Assembly (NCBI RefSeq): GCF_002224125.1
Contig: NZ_NCSM01000014.1
Coordinates: 404,233 to 468,232, forward strand
Length of the DNA: 64,000 nucleotides
Source of the DNA: Streptomyces sp. NBS 14/10
Lineage (GTDB): Bacteria > Actinomycetota > Actinomycetes > Streptomycetales > Streptomycetaceae
Direction: 5' to 3'
Shown piece after piece: positions 8,028-16,673 of the stretch (within the stretch, counting starts at the first letter, position 1; each line of letters begins with the position of its first letter). The position numbers and the translations under genes were made by a program. Below the pieces are notes generated by a model, which ran no database searches, was not told the origin of the DNA, and saw nothing but the letters and a program-made list of their open reading frames with translations.

Positions 8028-9047
8028 ATGCGCTCAGACATACCGCCACTCGCCGAAGTGCGTCAGATCACCGAGAAGAAGCGCGACGCGTGGTGGACCG
8101 TCCTGCTCGTGGACCCCGTCGCCACACCGCTGGTCCGCTGGACCGCGATGCACACCCGCGCCACCCCCAACCAGCTCACCTGGGGCGCGTTCATCGTTGG
8201 CCTCGGGTCCGCCGCCTGCTTCGCACAGGGGGACTGGCGCTGGCTGCTGCTCGGCGCCCTGCTCTACCACGTCAGCTTCATCTTCGACTGCATGGACGGC
8301 AAGCTCGCCCGGCTGACCGGGACCGGCTCGGTCTTCGGCGCCTGGCTGGACTTCGTCTTCGACCGGATCCGCGTCTTGGTCTGCGCGGTCGCGCTGATGG
8401 GCGGCCAGTACGAGCGCACCGGGGATGTGCTCTACATCTGGCTCGCACTCGCCGTGACATCCCTGGACGCGCTGCGCTATATCAACGCGCTCGAGACGTT
8501 CAAGATCCGGCACGGGATGCGCGAGCAGATCAAGGCCCGGATGCAGGCGGCCCGTGAGTCGCACAACGAGGCCGAACTCGCCTTCATGGAGGACCTGCTC
8601 CGGGAGAACCCCGAAGCCGATGTGGAGCACGACCGCGCCGCCGCGGCCAAGGCGGCGCGCGATACGACGGCCGAAGCGGGGGCGGAAACAACGACGACGG
8701 CGGGGGCGGAAGCGACGGCCGAGGCCATCACGGTGACCGCGCCGGAGACCTCCGACGCGGCCGAGCCCACGGTCGTCGATCTCCAGCAGGAGTTCCGCCG
8801 TCGCTTCCCCTGGTGGACACGGTGCCGCTCGTTCCTGACGCGGCACCGCGTCCGTGCCCATCTCATCAGCGGTATCGAGTTCCAGATGGGCGTGTTCATC
8901 GTCGGGCCCGTCCTGGACTCGGTGGTGGCGGGGACCGTCGTCTCGGGTGTCCTGCTGCTCGTCTTCGAGCTGGCCATCATCTACAAGCTGCTGCTGTCCA
9001 CCCGGGACTTCACCCGCACTCTCAACTCCTTCGAGTCAACCGTCTGA
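8028..9047 (+). CDS. CDP-alcohol phosphatidyltransferase family membrane protein
   Basis: A 339-residue integral membrane enzyme. The complete CDP-alcohol transferase motif D-x2-DG-x2-AR-x8-G-x3-D-x3-D is present (FDCMDGKLAR ... GAWLDFVFD, about residues 86-111). Such enzymes swap CMP of a CDP-activated substrate for an alcohol during phospholipid or inositol-lipid synthesis. The protein is longer than the minimal family: a charged, Ala/Thr/Glu-rich cytoplasmic stretch of about 110 residues splits the membrane region, and two more membrane segments come at the C-terminus. ATG 8028 is preferred, with GGGAAG six bases upstream; the frame is open back to 7899. The alcohol acceptor is unknown. 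It sits between two rRNA methyltransferase genes with no obvious functional link. Confidence 0.85.
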   Translation: MRSDIPPLAEVRQITEKKRDAWWTVLLVDPVATPLVRWTAMHTRATPNQLTWGAFIVGLGSAACFAQGDWRWLLLGALLYHVSFIFDCMDGKLARLTGTGSVFGAWLDFVFDRIRVLVCAVALMGGQYERTGDVLYIWLALAVTSLDALRYINALETFKIRHGMREQIKARMQAARESHNEAELAFMEDLLRENPEADVEHDRAAAAKAARDTTAEAGAETTTTAGAEATAEAITVTAPETSDAAEPTVVDLQQEFRRRFPWWTRCRSFLTRHRVRAHLISGIEFQMGVFIVGPVLDSVVAGTVVSGVLLLVFELAIIYKLLLSTRDFTRTLNSFESTV

Positions 9048-9054
9048 GCACCGG

Positions 9055-9876
9055 TTATCCGGGCGTGCCGCTCAGCTCCTCGAACAGCAGCAGCCACTGC
9101 CGCGGTGTCGCGTACGCCACCACGGCGTCCTGGCCCAGCCCCGCCCGCCGGAACGCGCGGTCCAGCCGCCGGGCGGGGTGCGCGCGGCGCAGCGATGCGT
9201 ACAAGGTCCCGCCGACGCCGGAGAAGCCGAGCTCGACCATCCGCTCGTACGCGGCCCGCTCGGCCGCGCCCGTCAGCAGCGGCCGGGGGCGCCGCGTCAG
9301 CCGCAGGATCCCGCTGTCGACGCGCGGCACCGGCCGGAAGGCGGCGCGCGGCACCCGCCCGCACAGCTGCCAGTCGACGTCCGGCCAGGTCCGTACGGTC
9401 AGCAGGCTCCAGCGGCCGTAGTCCCCGGTGCGCTTACGGGCGTACTCCAACTGGGTCATGAAGGTGGCCGAGGTCAGCCGGGGCGCCCGCAGACACCAGT
9501 CGACGATCTCGGAGGTGCGGGCGTAGGGCACATTGCCCACCACCGCGAACGGCTCGAGCGGTGGCCGGGCGGTCAGGAAGTCCTGGTGCAGGACGCGCAC
9601 ATGGGAGTGCGCGGCCAGGCGCAGCCGCAGCCCGGGGATGAGATGGCGGTCGATCTCGTAGCCGATGAGCTCGCGGCAGCGCGGCGCGAGCGCTTCGGTG
9701 AGCGCCCCCTTGCCCATGCCGACCTCGACCACCAGGCCGTCGTGGTGTGGCCGAGCGGCCCGCACCACACGGGCGACGGCGGCCGGGTCGACCAGGAAGT
9801 TCTGCGAGAGCGTACGGCGCGCCAGATCGCGTTCTGAATAGCGCGGGTTTCGGGATGGATTTCGCTTGCGGGCCAC
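9055..9876 (-). CDS. erm: Erm-type 23S rRNA adenine N6-methyltransferase
   Basis: A 273-residue Erm/KsgA-fold enzyme. SQNFL follows the basic N-terminus, SAM motif I is VVEVGMGKGALTEAL, the acidic residue binding SAM is in GYEIDRHL, and catalytic motif IV is NVPY (NIPF/NLPY in relatives), followed by FMTQLEYARK as in Erm proteins. The longer basic N-terminal and C-terminal tails point to Erm rather than housekeeping KsgA. Known Erm enzymes methylate A2058 and block macrolides, lincosamides and streptogramin B. GTG 9876 is preceded by AAAGGA. The 480-bp leader contains a hairpin, a tandem repeat and a short ORF, which suggests inducible expression. It may be self-protection or a general resistance gene; no biosynthetic cluster is visible. 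Confidence 0.9.
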   Translation of the reverse strand: MARKRNPSRNPRYSERDLARRTLSQNFLVDPAAVARVVRAARPHHDGLVVEVGMGKGALTEALAPRCRELIGYEIDRHLIPGLRLRLAAHSHVRVLHQDFLTARPPLEPFAVVGNVPYARTSEIVDWCLRAPRLTSATFMTQLEYARKRTGDYGRWSLLTVRTWPDVDWQLCGRVPRAAFRPVPRVDSGILRLTRRPRPLLTGAAERAAYERMVELGFSGVGGTLYASLRRAHPARRLDRAFRRAGLGQDAVVAYATPRQWLLLFEELSGTPG

Positions 9877-9896
9877 AGCCGGCGGTCCTTTCGGAG

Positions 9897-9943
9897 CCGG
9901 GCGGGCGGCAGCAGCGCGGAACGGGCCCTGCCGCCCGTCCCGG
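9897..9943 (-). promoter_or_regulatory. Strong stem-loop directly before the erm ribosome site (attenuator candidate)
   Basis: The 15-base arm at 9897-9911 pairs with 9928-9943 with a single bulged base; the loop is 16 nt. On the erm transcript it ends about 6 nt before the AAAGGA ribosome site. Macrolide-inducible erm genes are classically controlled by such leader hairpins, so an attenuator is plausible. It could also be an ordinary transcription stop between the leader ORF and erm. Confidence 0.55.
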
Positions 9944-10002
9944 AGTGAGTGATTCCTGGACTGGCGGGGGCCCTGGCCGAGGGCATACGGAAGCGATACC
10001 GC

Positions 10003-10036
10003 TACAAAGCTACGGAGCTTACAAAGCTACGGAGCT
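10003..10036 (-). repeat. Two perfect tandem copies of a 17-bp unit in the erm leader
   Basis: TACAAAGCTACGGAGCT occurs at 10003-10019 and again at 10020-10036. It is AT-richer than the surroundings. Read in the erm direction it gives TTGTAA, 17 bp, CGGTAT, a possible promoter, so the repeat may have created or doubled promoter elements. Confidence 0.75.
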
Positions 10037-10084
10037 CAGAAAGGGTCAGCGACGAGCGGGTGTCGAGCGCTCAGTGGCGAGCGG

Positions 10085-10237
10085 TCAACGGCTCGGGAAG
10101 GCGCTGGGCGCGTCCGGGCCGGCCAGGGCACCAGGGCCGCGCCGCGGGCGGCGGGTGAGCAGGAGAGAGGCGTTCACACACGCAGCCCGGGCGAGGCCCT
10201 GGGTGTCGCGGATGAACGCGCCGAACATGGATCCCAT
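10085..10237 (-). CDS. Possible 50-codon leader ORF upstream of erm
   Basis: ATG 10237 is preceded by GGAAGG at good distance. The product starts MGSMFGAFIRDTQGL and continues through ACVNASLLLTRRPRR to an Ala/Pro-rich end. It resembles no protein I know. Its position, 200 bp before erm and upstream of the repeat and hairpin, fits a regulatory leader ORF on which a drug-stalled ribosome could change folding. Chance ORFs are common at this GC, so the call rests mainly on the ribosome site and position. Confidence 0.35.
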   Translation of the reverse strand: MGSMFGAFIRDTQGLARAACVNASLLLTRRPRRGPGALAGPDAPSAFPSR

Positions 10238-10305
10238 CGGTGAGCGCCTTCCGCGAGCGTGCGTGTGTTGTGCCTGCGGTCCGTGCCGACGTACCGTCAA
10301 AGCAC

Positions 10306-10343
10306 GAACCGGCCGCGCGGCACAAGGGCCACGCGACCGGTTC
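10306..10343 (-). terminator. Terminator hairpin after the MMPL transporter gene
   Basis: GAACCGG (10306-10312) pairs with CCGGTTC (10337-10343), with further CGCG pairing inside. It starts 17 bp beyond the stop of the MMPL gene and separates it from the erm leader on the same strand. Confidence 0.6.
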
Positions 10344-10359
10344 ACCGTAAGGACCCGTC

Positions 10360-12627
10360 CTAGCGGGCCGCAACCGATTTACGCTCCGGCTCCGGCTGCG
10401 CCCCGGCGACCGGGGGCGCCGCCGCGACCGGCTCGTTGTGCGTGAGGTCCGGCAGCCACTGCAGCCAGCGCGGCAGGTACCAGTTGCGCTCGCCGAGCAG
10501 CGACATCACGGCCGGCAGCAGCACCCCGCGGATCACGGTGGCGTCGATGAGCACCGCGGCCGCGAGGCCCACACCCATCTGCTTCATGCTCTGCATCGAC
10601 AGCGTTCCGAAGATCGCGAAGACCGCGACCATGATGACGGCGGCGCTGGTGACCACGCCCGCCGTGGTGACCACGCCGTGCACCACGGCGTCCTTGGTGG
10701 TCCGTCCGGCCATTCGCGCCTCGCGGATCCGGGAGACCACGAAGACGTGGTAGTCCATGCTCAGCCCGAACAGGATCACGAAGAGGAACAGCGGCAGCCA
10801 GGACAGGATCGCCCCGACCCCCTCCGCGCCGACCAGGCCCGCGCCCCAGCCGTGCTGGAAGATGGCGGTCAGGACGCCGTACGCGGCGCCCACCGAGAGC
10901 AGGTTGAGCACGATCGAGGTGATGGCGATCGTCAGCGACCTGAAGGACATCAGCATCAGCAGGAAGGCGAAGACGATGACGAAGGCGAAGACCGGCGTCA
11001 CGGCCGAGCCGAGCTTGTCGTTGAAGTCCTTGGACTGGGCCGTGGAGCCGCCGATGGGGGCGTCGGCGATGCCGTCCACCTTGTCGAGCGTGTCCGGGCG
11101 CACCGTGTCGCGCAGGATGTTCAGGCTCTTCTCGCTCTTGGCCTCGTCGGAGCCGCCGACCAGCGGCACCTCGATGACGGCGAGGTTCTGGCGGTCGTGG
11201 ACGGTCACCTTCACCGGGCCCTTGGACGCGCCCTTGGCGACGGCCTCGTCGCGGAAGTCCTCGATCGCGGCGCGCACCGGCGCGGCGTTGATGTCATCGG
11301 CCTTGACGGCCACCTGGGCGGGGGAGGGCCCGCCGGGGAACGCCTCGTCCATGTGCTCGTACGCGGCCACGATCGGCAGCGAGTTGCCGAACTCCTGGTC
11401 CAGGGTGAGGTTCGCGGTGTTCATGCCCACGGCCGGGACGGCCACGGCGACCAGCACACCGGTCGCGAGCGCCACCGACAGCTTGGGCTTGCGCAGCACC
11501 CGCTTCAGCACCGCACGCCAGAAGCGGCTCTCGCCGTTGCTCCGGCTCTTGGCCCGGCCCAGGAACGGCACCCGGCCCTTCTCGACCCGCTCGCCCAGCA
11601 GCGACAGCAGCGCCGGGAGCACCGTCACCGAGCCGATCATCGCCACCGCCACCACCAGCAGGGTGGCCAGGCCCATCGCCTTGAACTCGGCGATACCGGT
11701 GAAGAGCATGCCCGCCATCGCCACGATGACGGTGAAGCCCGAGACGAGGATGGCCCGGCCGGAGGTGGCGGCGGCTATCCGCAGCGCGGTCTGCGCGTCC
11801 CGGCCCGCCGCCCGCTCCTCGCGTTCGCGCCGCAGATAGAACAGGCAGTAGTCGACGCCCACCGCGAGACCCACCAGCAGCATCACGGAGTTGGCGGTGT
11901 CGCTCATGTGCACGGCGTGGCTGACCACCGCCACCAGACCGGTGGTGGCCAGGAACGCGGTCATCGCGAGCAGGACCGGCAGCAGGGCGGCGACCAGCGC
12001 GCCGAAGGCGATCAGCAGAATGCCCAGGGCCACGGGCAGCGCCGAGTACTCGGCCTGCTGGAAGTCGTCGCCGAACGCGTCGTCGAACGCCTTCTGGCCG
12101 CTCGCGTCGCCGAACTGCTCGATCCGCAGGTCCTTGTGGGCGCCCTGCGCCTTCTCCACCGCGTCCAGTACGGGCTGGACGTGGTCGGTGGCCTTGTCGG
12201 GGTCGCCGCGCATATCGAACTGGACGAGCGCGGAGCGCCGGTCCGCGGAGATCGTCTTCGTCTCGTACGGCGAGGTGACGCCGGTGACCTGACCCGTGCC
12301 CTGGACGGCCTTGATCACCCCGTCGACGGCGGAGCGGAACGCCGGGTCGCTCGCCGTGACACCCTTGCCCTTCGCCTGGACGAGCACGGTTTCACCGGCC
12401 GGGTCTTCGATGCCGACGTCGTCCAGAAGCTTCGAGACCCGCCCGGCCTCGCCCGGCATGGACTCGCCGTCCGATACATCCACCCGGCCCACCATCGACC
12501 CGACGGCGAGGGCGAGGATGACGAGCAGCACCCATCCCCCGACCGCGGTCCACCGGTGCCGGGCACTCCAACTCCCCATGCGGGCCGCGATCCCGTGCGG
12601 CCTGTCCAAGCGGCCTGTGTCCGCCAC
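10360..12627 (-). CDS. MMPL/RND-family transporter
   Basis: A 755-residue membrane protein of the actinobacterial MMPL family, built as two repeats: one hydrophobic segment (about residue 30), a large extracytoplasmic loop (60-200), five to six membrane segments, then the same again from about 390. The MMPL hallmark VGVDYCLFYLRREREE follows the first cluster and FGLSMDYHVFVVSRIREAR the second, with Asp-Tyr pairs thought to carry the proton relay. Relatives export lipids, siderophores or drugs. GTG 12627 is preceded by AAAGGGGA. It is divergent from the S8 protease across a 382-bp gap, with erm next on the same strand. Cargo unknown; the nearness to erm is not evidence for macrolide export. 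Confidence 0.9.
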   Translation of the reverse strand: MADTGRLDRPHGIAARMGSWSARHRWTAVGGWVLLVILALAVGSMVGRVDVSDGESMPGEAGRVSKLLDDVGIEDPAGETVLVQAKGKGVTASDPAFRSAVDGVIKAVQGTGQVTGVTSPYETKTISADRRSALVQFDMRGDPDKATDHVQPVLDAVEKAQGAHKDLRIEQFGDASGQKAFDDAFGDDFQQAEYSALPVALGILLIAFGALVAALLPVLLAMTAFLATTGLVAVVSHAVHMSDTANSVMLLVGLAVGVDYCLFYLRREREERAAGRDAQTALRIAAATSGRAILVSGFTVIVAMAGMLFTGIAEFKAMGLATLLVVAVAMIGSVTVLPALLSLLGERVEKGRVPFLGRAKSRSNGESRFWRAVLKRVLRKPKLSVALATGVLVAVAVPAVGMNTANLTLDQEFGNSLPIVAAYEHMDEAFPGGPSPAQVAVKADDINAAPVRAAIEDFRDEAVAKGASKGPVKVTVHDRQNLAVIEVPLVGGSDEAKSEKSLNILRDTVRPDTLDKVDGIADAPIGGSTAQSKDFNDKLGSAVTPVFAFVIVFAFLLMLMSFRSLTIAITSIVLNLLSVGAAYGVLTAIFQHGWGAGLVGAEGVGAILSWLPLFLFVILFGLSMDYHVFVVSRIREARMAGRTTKDAVVHGVVTTAGVVTSAAVIMVAVFAIFGTLSMQSMKQMGVGLAAAVLIDATVIRGVLLPAVMSLLGERNWYLPRWLQWLPDLTHNEPVAAAPPVAGAQPEPERKSVAAR

Positions 12628-13009
12628 GACGTCCCCTTTTCCCAGATCTCCCGATGGCGGACTCGCTGCCGCCGACCTGGGTTCGACGCTATGGGGCGCG
12701 GGGACGCCATCCCATCCTGCTGTCCGGTGAACCGTCGGGCGGCCTCCTCCACCGAAAGGAGGGGGGATATCCCTACCCCCGAGAAGGAGGCCCCTTACAT
12801 GTAAAGAAACCGCGACCGTCCTGCCACCGAACTGTCAACGCCCTGTGGTGTGAGTGAAGTTGCCTAGATCACACGTGGTCGAGGATCTTGAATTGAGCGC
12901 GTCAATCAGTCAGGGTTTCCAGTCAGGCCGGAGCGGGTCCCCACCGATGCTCCGGCGCTGTTGCCACGCGCACTTTCCCCCCACAACCACACGAGGAGGA
13001 TCCCTCGTC
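12628..13009. promoter_or_regulatory. Divergent intergenic region between the MMPL transporter and S8 protease
   Basis: This 382-bp gap holds the start regions of both genes. I see two short perfect palindromes, GGGATATCCC (12764-12773) and TTACATGTAA (12795-12804), the latter in a local AT-rich patch and a possible repressor site. The protease frame is open upstream to 12854, but that part lacks a ribosome site and a signal peptide, so I treat it as non-coding. Confidence 0.4.
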
Positions 13010-14230
13010 ATGGCAGTTCACAAGCAAGTCAACGCGCGTCGACTCACCTTGGCCACGGCCGTCGCCGCCGCAGTGGCGGCCGGTGCCTTCGTAGCCGTCC
13101 CGGCCGGCGCGTCCACCGCCGCTCCGGCCGAGGGCAAGGTCTACGGCACCCAGTCCGCGGACGCCGTCAAGGGCAGCTACATCGTCCTGCTCAAGGGCGG
13201 TAAGAGCATCAAGGCACAGAACACGGGCAAGGACCTCGCCGAGCGCTACGGCGGCACGCTGCGCCGCAGCTACGACTCCGCGGTCAACGGCTTCTCCGCG
13301 AGCGGCCTGACCCAGACCGAGGCCAAGCGGCTGGCCGCCGACCCGGCCGTCGCCAAGGTCGTCCAGAACCACCGCTTCACGATCGACGCCACCCAGGACA
13401 ACCCGCCGTCCTGGGGCCTGGACCGTATCGACCAGGCCGACACCGAGGGCGACAAGAAGTACACCTACCCCGACAGCGCGGGCGAGGGCGTCACCGCGTA
13501 CGTCATCGACACCGGCGTACGCATCAGTCACAAGGACTTCGGCGGCCGCGCCACCTCCGGCTTCGACGCCATCGACAACGACGACGACGCGAACGACGGC
13601 CACGGCCACGGCACGCATGTGGCGGGCACCATCGCCGGCGCCGACCACGGCGTCGCCAAGAAGGCCAAGATCGTCGCCGTCCGCGTCCTGGACGACCAGG
13701 GGTCGGGGACGACCGAACAGGTCGTCGCGGGCATCGACTGGGTCACCGAGAACCACAAGGGCCCCTCCGTCGCCAATATGAGCCTCGGCGGCACTGTCGA
13801 TGAAGCGCTTGACGCGGCCGTCCAGAAGGCCATCGACTCCGGCGTCACCTTCGGCGTCGCGGCCGGCAACGAGTCCACCGACGCCAGCAAGGGCTCGCCC
13901 GCGCGCGTCAAGGACGCGATCACCGTCGCTTCCAGCACGGACGCCGACGAGCAGTCCGACTTCTCCAACTACGGCGACATCGTCGACATCTACGCCCCCG
14001 GCTCGGACATCACCTCCGACTGGAACACCGGCGACGACGCCACCAACACCATCTCCGGCACTTCGATGGCCACCCCGCACGTCGTGGGCGCCGCGGCGGT
14101 CTACCTCGCAGGCCACCCCGACGCCAAGCCGGCGGACGTGGCCAAGGCGCTGACCGAGGGCGCGACCCCGGACAAGATCTCCAACCCTGGCACGGGCACG
14201 CCGAACAAGCTGCTGAAGATAGTCGAGTAG
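13010..14230 (+). CDS. Secreted subtilisin-like serine protease (S8) with I9 propeptide
   Basis: A 406-residue secreted protease. Order: signal peptide (about residues 1-38, ending near [10 protein letters not shown]), inhibitor I9 propeptide (about 50-120, from [10 protein letters not shown] to VVQNHRFT), then the peptidase S8 domain. The catalytic triad is visible: Asp in AYVIDTGV, His in HGHGTHVAG and Ser in SGTSMATPH; the oxyanion Asn lies in AAGNES. This is the build of the proteinase K/aqualysin group, which folds with the propeptide, is exported by Sec and matures outside the cell. ATG 13010 follows GAGGAGGA. No prepeptidase C-terminal domain is attached. It ends before a strong hairpin and is monocistronic. 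Confidence 0.94.
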   Translation: MAVHKQVNARRLTLATAVAAAVAAGAFVAVPAGASTAAPAEGKVYGTQSADAVKGSYIVLLKGGKSIKAQNTGKDLAERYGGTLRRSYDSAVNGFSASGLTQTEAKRLAADPAVAKVVQNHRFTIDATQDNPPSWGLDRIDQADTEGDKKYTYPDSAGEGVTAYVIDTGVRISHKDFGGRATSGFDAIDNDDDANDGHGHGTHVAGTIAGADHGVAKKAKIVAVRVLDDQGSGTTEQVVAGIDWVTENHKGPSVANMSLGGTVDEALDAAVQKAIDSGVTFGVAAGNESTDASKGSPARVKDAITVASSTDADEQSDFSNYGDIVDIYAPGSDITSDWNTGDDATNTISGTSMATPHVVGAAAVYLAGHPDAKPADVAKALTEGATPDKISNPGTGTPNKLLKIVE

Positions 14231-14249
14231 GACCCGTACGACCCCGTGG

Positions 14250-14281
14250 CCGCCGCGCTCATCCCCCATGGAGCGCGGCGG
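14250..14281 (+). terminator. Terminator hairpin after the S8 protease gene
   Basis: CCGCCGCGCTC (14250-14260) and GAGCGCGGCGG (14271-14281) form a perfect 11-bp stem with a 10-nt loop, starting about 20 bp after the protease stop. Confidence 0.75.
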
Positions 14282-14367
14282 TCCCGCTTCTCGGCCGGAA
14301 ATGGCCCACGGAGCGCGGGTGCAAGTGGCCCAGGGGGCCGGGCCGCCGCACGGCTAAAGTCCCCAGG

Positions 14368-15015
14368 GTGAACACACTTTCGAACGCTGCGGACGCCACT
14401 GTGACCACCACGCACACCAAGGTGGACCTCTACTTCGACCCCATCTGCCCCTTCGCCTGGATCACTTCACGCTGGATCCTGGAGGTCGAGCGCCAGCGCG
14501 ACCTCGACCTGCGCTTCCGGGTCATGAGCCTGTCCGTCCTCAACGAGGGCCGCGAAGACCTCCCCGAGCGCTACCGCGACCTGCTGGAGGCGGGCTGGGG
14601 CCCCGTCCGCGTCTGCATCGCCGCCGCGCAGCATCACGGCGAGGAGGTCCTGCGCGACCTGTACACCGCGCTCGGCACCCGTATCCACAACCAGGGCAAT
14701 GAGGACACCGAGGCCGTGATCCGTGAAGCCCTCGCCGAGGTCGGCCTCCCCGCCGACCTCGCCTCGGCCGCGACCAGCACCGCCTACGACGAAGCCCTCC
14801 GCAAGAGCCACCACGAGGGCATGGACCCCGTCGGCGAGGACGTCGGCACCCCGACCCTCCACATCGACGGCGTCGCCTTCTTCGGCCCGGTCCTCTCCTC
14901 CATCCCGCGCGGCGAGGACGCCCTGCGCATCTTCGACGGCGCCCGGCTGCTCGCGGGCTATCCGGACTTCTTCGAGCTCAAGCGGACGCGGACGGGGGAC
15001 TTGGACTTCAGCTGA
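14368..15015 (+). CDS. DsbA-fold protein related to mycothiol-dependent nitroreductase Rv2466c
   Basis: A 215-residue thioredoxin-superfamily protein of the DsbA/FrnE branch. The active-site region reads DPICPFAW: the first Cys of the CxxC pair is kept but the second position is Ala, as in a monothiol. Later landmarks are the cis-Pro region [10 protein letters not shown] and FFGPVL. Rv2466c-type relatives use mycothiol and a CPWC motif, so a one-cysteine form would favour mixed disulfide with mycothiol over dithiol exchange (inference). GTG 14368 lies seven bases after TAAAGT, a likely -10, so the message is probably leaderless; an in-frame GTG at 14401 is an alternative. It is cytosolic, with no signal peptide, and has no operon partner. 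Confidence 0.8.
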   Translation: MNTLSNAADATVTTTHTKVDLYFDPICPFAWITSRWILEVERQRDLDLRFRVMSLSVLNEGREDLPERYRDLLEAGWGPVRVCIAAAQHHGEEVLRDLYTALGTRIHNQGNEDTEAVIREALAEVGLPADLASAATSTAYDEALRKSHHEGMDPVGEDVGTPTLHIDGVAFFGPVLSSIPRGEDALRIFDGARLLAGYPDFFELKRTRTGDLDFS

Positions 15016-15064
15016 CCAATAAATCTGTGGACGCCGCTCGCGCGCCCGGGAAATCCTTGGCGCC

Positions 15065-15808
15065 ATGCGACAGGACGAGATCTGGGACGCCGAGATCGCC
15101 CAGGGCTATGACACCCCCGGCGCCGGCATGTTCGCCCCAGAGGTTCTGGACCCCACCGTCGACCGCCTCGCCGAACTCGCCGACGGCGGCCGGGCCCTCG
15201 AGTTCGCCATCGGCACCGGCCGTGTGGCCGTCCCGCTCGCGCAGCGCGGAGTGCCGGTCACCGGCATCGAGATGTCGCAGCCGATGATCGGCCAACTGCG
15301 TACGAAGGCGGACGACGCGACGATCCCGGTCGTCGTCGGCGACATGGCGACCGCGACCGCCGACGCTCCAGACACGTTCCAGCTCGTCTATCTCATCTAC
15401 AACACGATCTCCAATCTGCTCACCCAGGCCGAGCAGGTCGCGTGCTTCCGCAACGCCGCCCGCCACCTCGCACCGGGCGGCCGGTTCGTCATCGAGCTCT
15501 GGGTCCCCGAGGTACGCAAGCTTCCTCCCGGCCAGCAGGCCATGGTGTGGAAGTCCGAGGCCGGTTACATCGGCCTGGACACGTACGACGTACTGCGTCA
15601 GCACGTCGTCTCCCACCACTTCCGGTTCGGCGAGGCCAGGGAGGCGCGGGTGTTCCGCAGTCCGCACCGCTACATCTGGCCGACCGAACTCGATCTCATG
15701 GCCCAGCTGGCCGGGTTCGAGCTGGAGTCCCGGCATGCCGACTGGCAGGGAGCGGAATTCACGGCCGAATCGCGCTCCCACGTCTCGGTCTACCGACTCC
15801 CTCAATGA
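15065..15808 (+). CDS. Class I SAM-dependent methyltransferase
   Basis: A 247-residue Rossmann-fold methyltransferase. Motif I is LEFAIGTGRVAVPLAQRG with the acidic motif II in VTGIEMSQPMI; VVVGDMATA is motif III and LAPGGRFVIELWVPE the post-motif segment. It belongs to the broad Methyltransf_25 group acting on small molecules; the C-terminal part contains HRYIWPTELDLMAQLAGFELESR, usual for this group. The substrate cannot be deduced. Its stop lies immediately before the stop of the convergent SGNH hydrolase gene at 15809. Confidence 0.85.
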   Translation: MRQDEIWDAEIAQGYDTPGAGMFAPEVLDPTVDRLAELADGGRALEFAIGTGRVAVPLAQRGVPVTGIEMSQPMIGQLRTKADDATIPVVVGDMATATADAPDTFQLVYLIYNTISNLLTQAEQVACFRNAARHLAPGGRFVIELWVPEVRKLPPGQQAMVWKSEAGYIGLDTYDVLRQHVVSHHFRFGEAREARVFRSPHRYIWPTELDLMAQLAGFELESRHADWQGAEFTAESRSHVSVYRLPQ

Positions 15809-16561
15809 CTACCGTGCTGCTGCCTCCTGGCGCGGCGCACCTCTGACGCCCATGCTGCCGGGCACCGAGAGGAGCGCGCTGTACCAGACGTTCGCCATCT
15901 TGCTGTAGCCGCCCGCGTTCGGATGCACTCCGTCGGCCAGGTCGGCCGTCGTGAGTGCCCGGTACATGTCAACCAGATGGACGCGCTTACCGGCGTTCAC
16001 CTTGCTCTGCACGATCCCGGGGATCGTCGCGTTGAAGGTACGGACGGTCGAGTCGGCGAAGGAGATGGGGATGATCGTGGACACGAAGACATCCGTATTG
16101 GGGGACGTGGCGGTGATGTGGTCGAGCAGCGTGGAGAGCCGGGCAGGTGCCCCGGCGGGGTCGCTGCCGTACATGTCGTTGGTGCCGATGTGCAGGAGTA
16201 CGGTGCGCGGGGTGTAGGTGCGCAGCCAGTTCACGACGTTGCTGTCGATCTGGCCGATCGTCCACCCGGAGTGGCCTTCGTGGTCCCGGTCGCCGAGACT
16301 GCTCGGACCGTTGGACTGGGAACCGACGAAGTCGACGCTCCGGCCGCCTGCCACGAACTTCTGCCAGAGGCCGACGCGGTAGCCGCCGGGTACGTTGTAG
16401 CCGTCGGTGATCGAGTCACCGAGCGGCATGATGCGCACGCCGGCCCTGGGCGCGGCGGGGGCGGAGGTTGCGGCGTGGGCGGTGCCGGTTGCGGTGAACA
16501 GCGCGAGGATCAGGGACGCGAGAGCGATGGTGCTGGTGAACAGGCGTCTTGTCCTTGTCAT
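15809..16561 (-). CDS. Secreted SGNH/GDSL-type hydrolase
   Basis: A 250-residue esterase-like enzyme. A Sec signal peptide (RTRRLF, hydrophobic core, cleavage near TAHAATS at about residue 30) is followed by the catalytic domain. Block I is MPLGDSITDG with the nucleophile Ser, block III is HIGTNDMYG, and block V is DGVHPNAGGY with the catalytic Asp and His. This set marks extracellular acyl-ester or carbohydrate-ester hydrolases of the GDSL group. AGGAAGG precedes ATG 16561. It is encoded alone; the upstream region holds an imperfect dyad at 16628-16663. Substrate unknown, with polysaccharide deacetylation as likely as lipid hydrolysis. Confidence 0.9.
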   Translation of the reverse strand: MTRTRRLFTSTIALASLILALFTATGTAHAATSAPAAPRAGVRIMPLGDSITDGYNVPGGYRVGLWQKFVAGGRSVDFVGSQSNGPSSLGDRDHEGHSGWTIGQIDSNVVNWLRTYTPRTVLLHIGTNDMYGSDPAGAPARLSTLLDHITATSPNTDVFVSTIIPISFADSTVRTFNATIPGIVQSKVNAGKRVHLVDMYRALTTADLADGVHPNAGGYSKMANVWYSALLSVPGSMGVRGAPRQEAAAR

Positions 16562-16627
16562 GATCGCCTTCCTTTGGTGAGGGGATCACGAGGCCGCCGC
16601 TTGATCTCTGGCGACTCCGGAAAGGTG

Positions 16628-16663
16628 CTGAAACATTCCGGAGTGTGTTCCGAACTTTTTCAG
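16628..16663. promoter_or_regulatory. Imperfect 36-bp dyad upstream of the SGNH hydrolase gene
   Basis: CTGAAA at the left end is matched by TTTCAG-like bases at the right, with ATTCCGGA and TTCCGAA as inner half-sites. It lies 70-100 bp before the hydrolase start and just after the DUF397 gene stop (minus strand). It may be an operator of the hydrolase gene or part of a transcription stop. Confidence 0.35.
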
Positions 16664-16673
16664 TCGGCAAGGG

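Noticed and set aside
10438..12804. A 788-codon plus-strand open frame opposite the MMPL transporter gene
   Set aside because: It is rich in His, Arg, Gln and Gly as expected for the shadow of a GC-rich gene and has no domain or ribosome site; the minus-strand gene explains the region.
12854..13009. N-terminal extension of the S8 protease from 12854
   Set aside because: The added residues have no signal features and the signal peptide begins after ATG 13010, which has a strong GAGGAGGA site.
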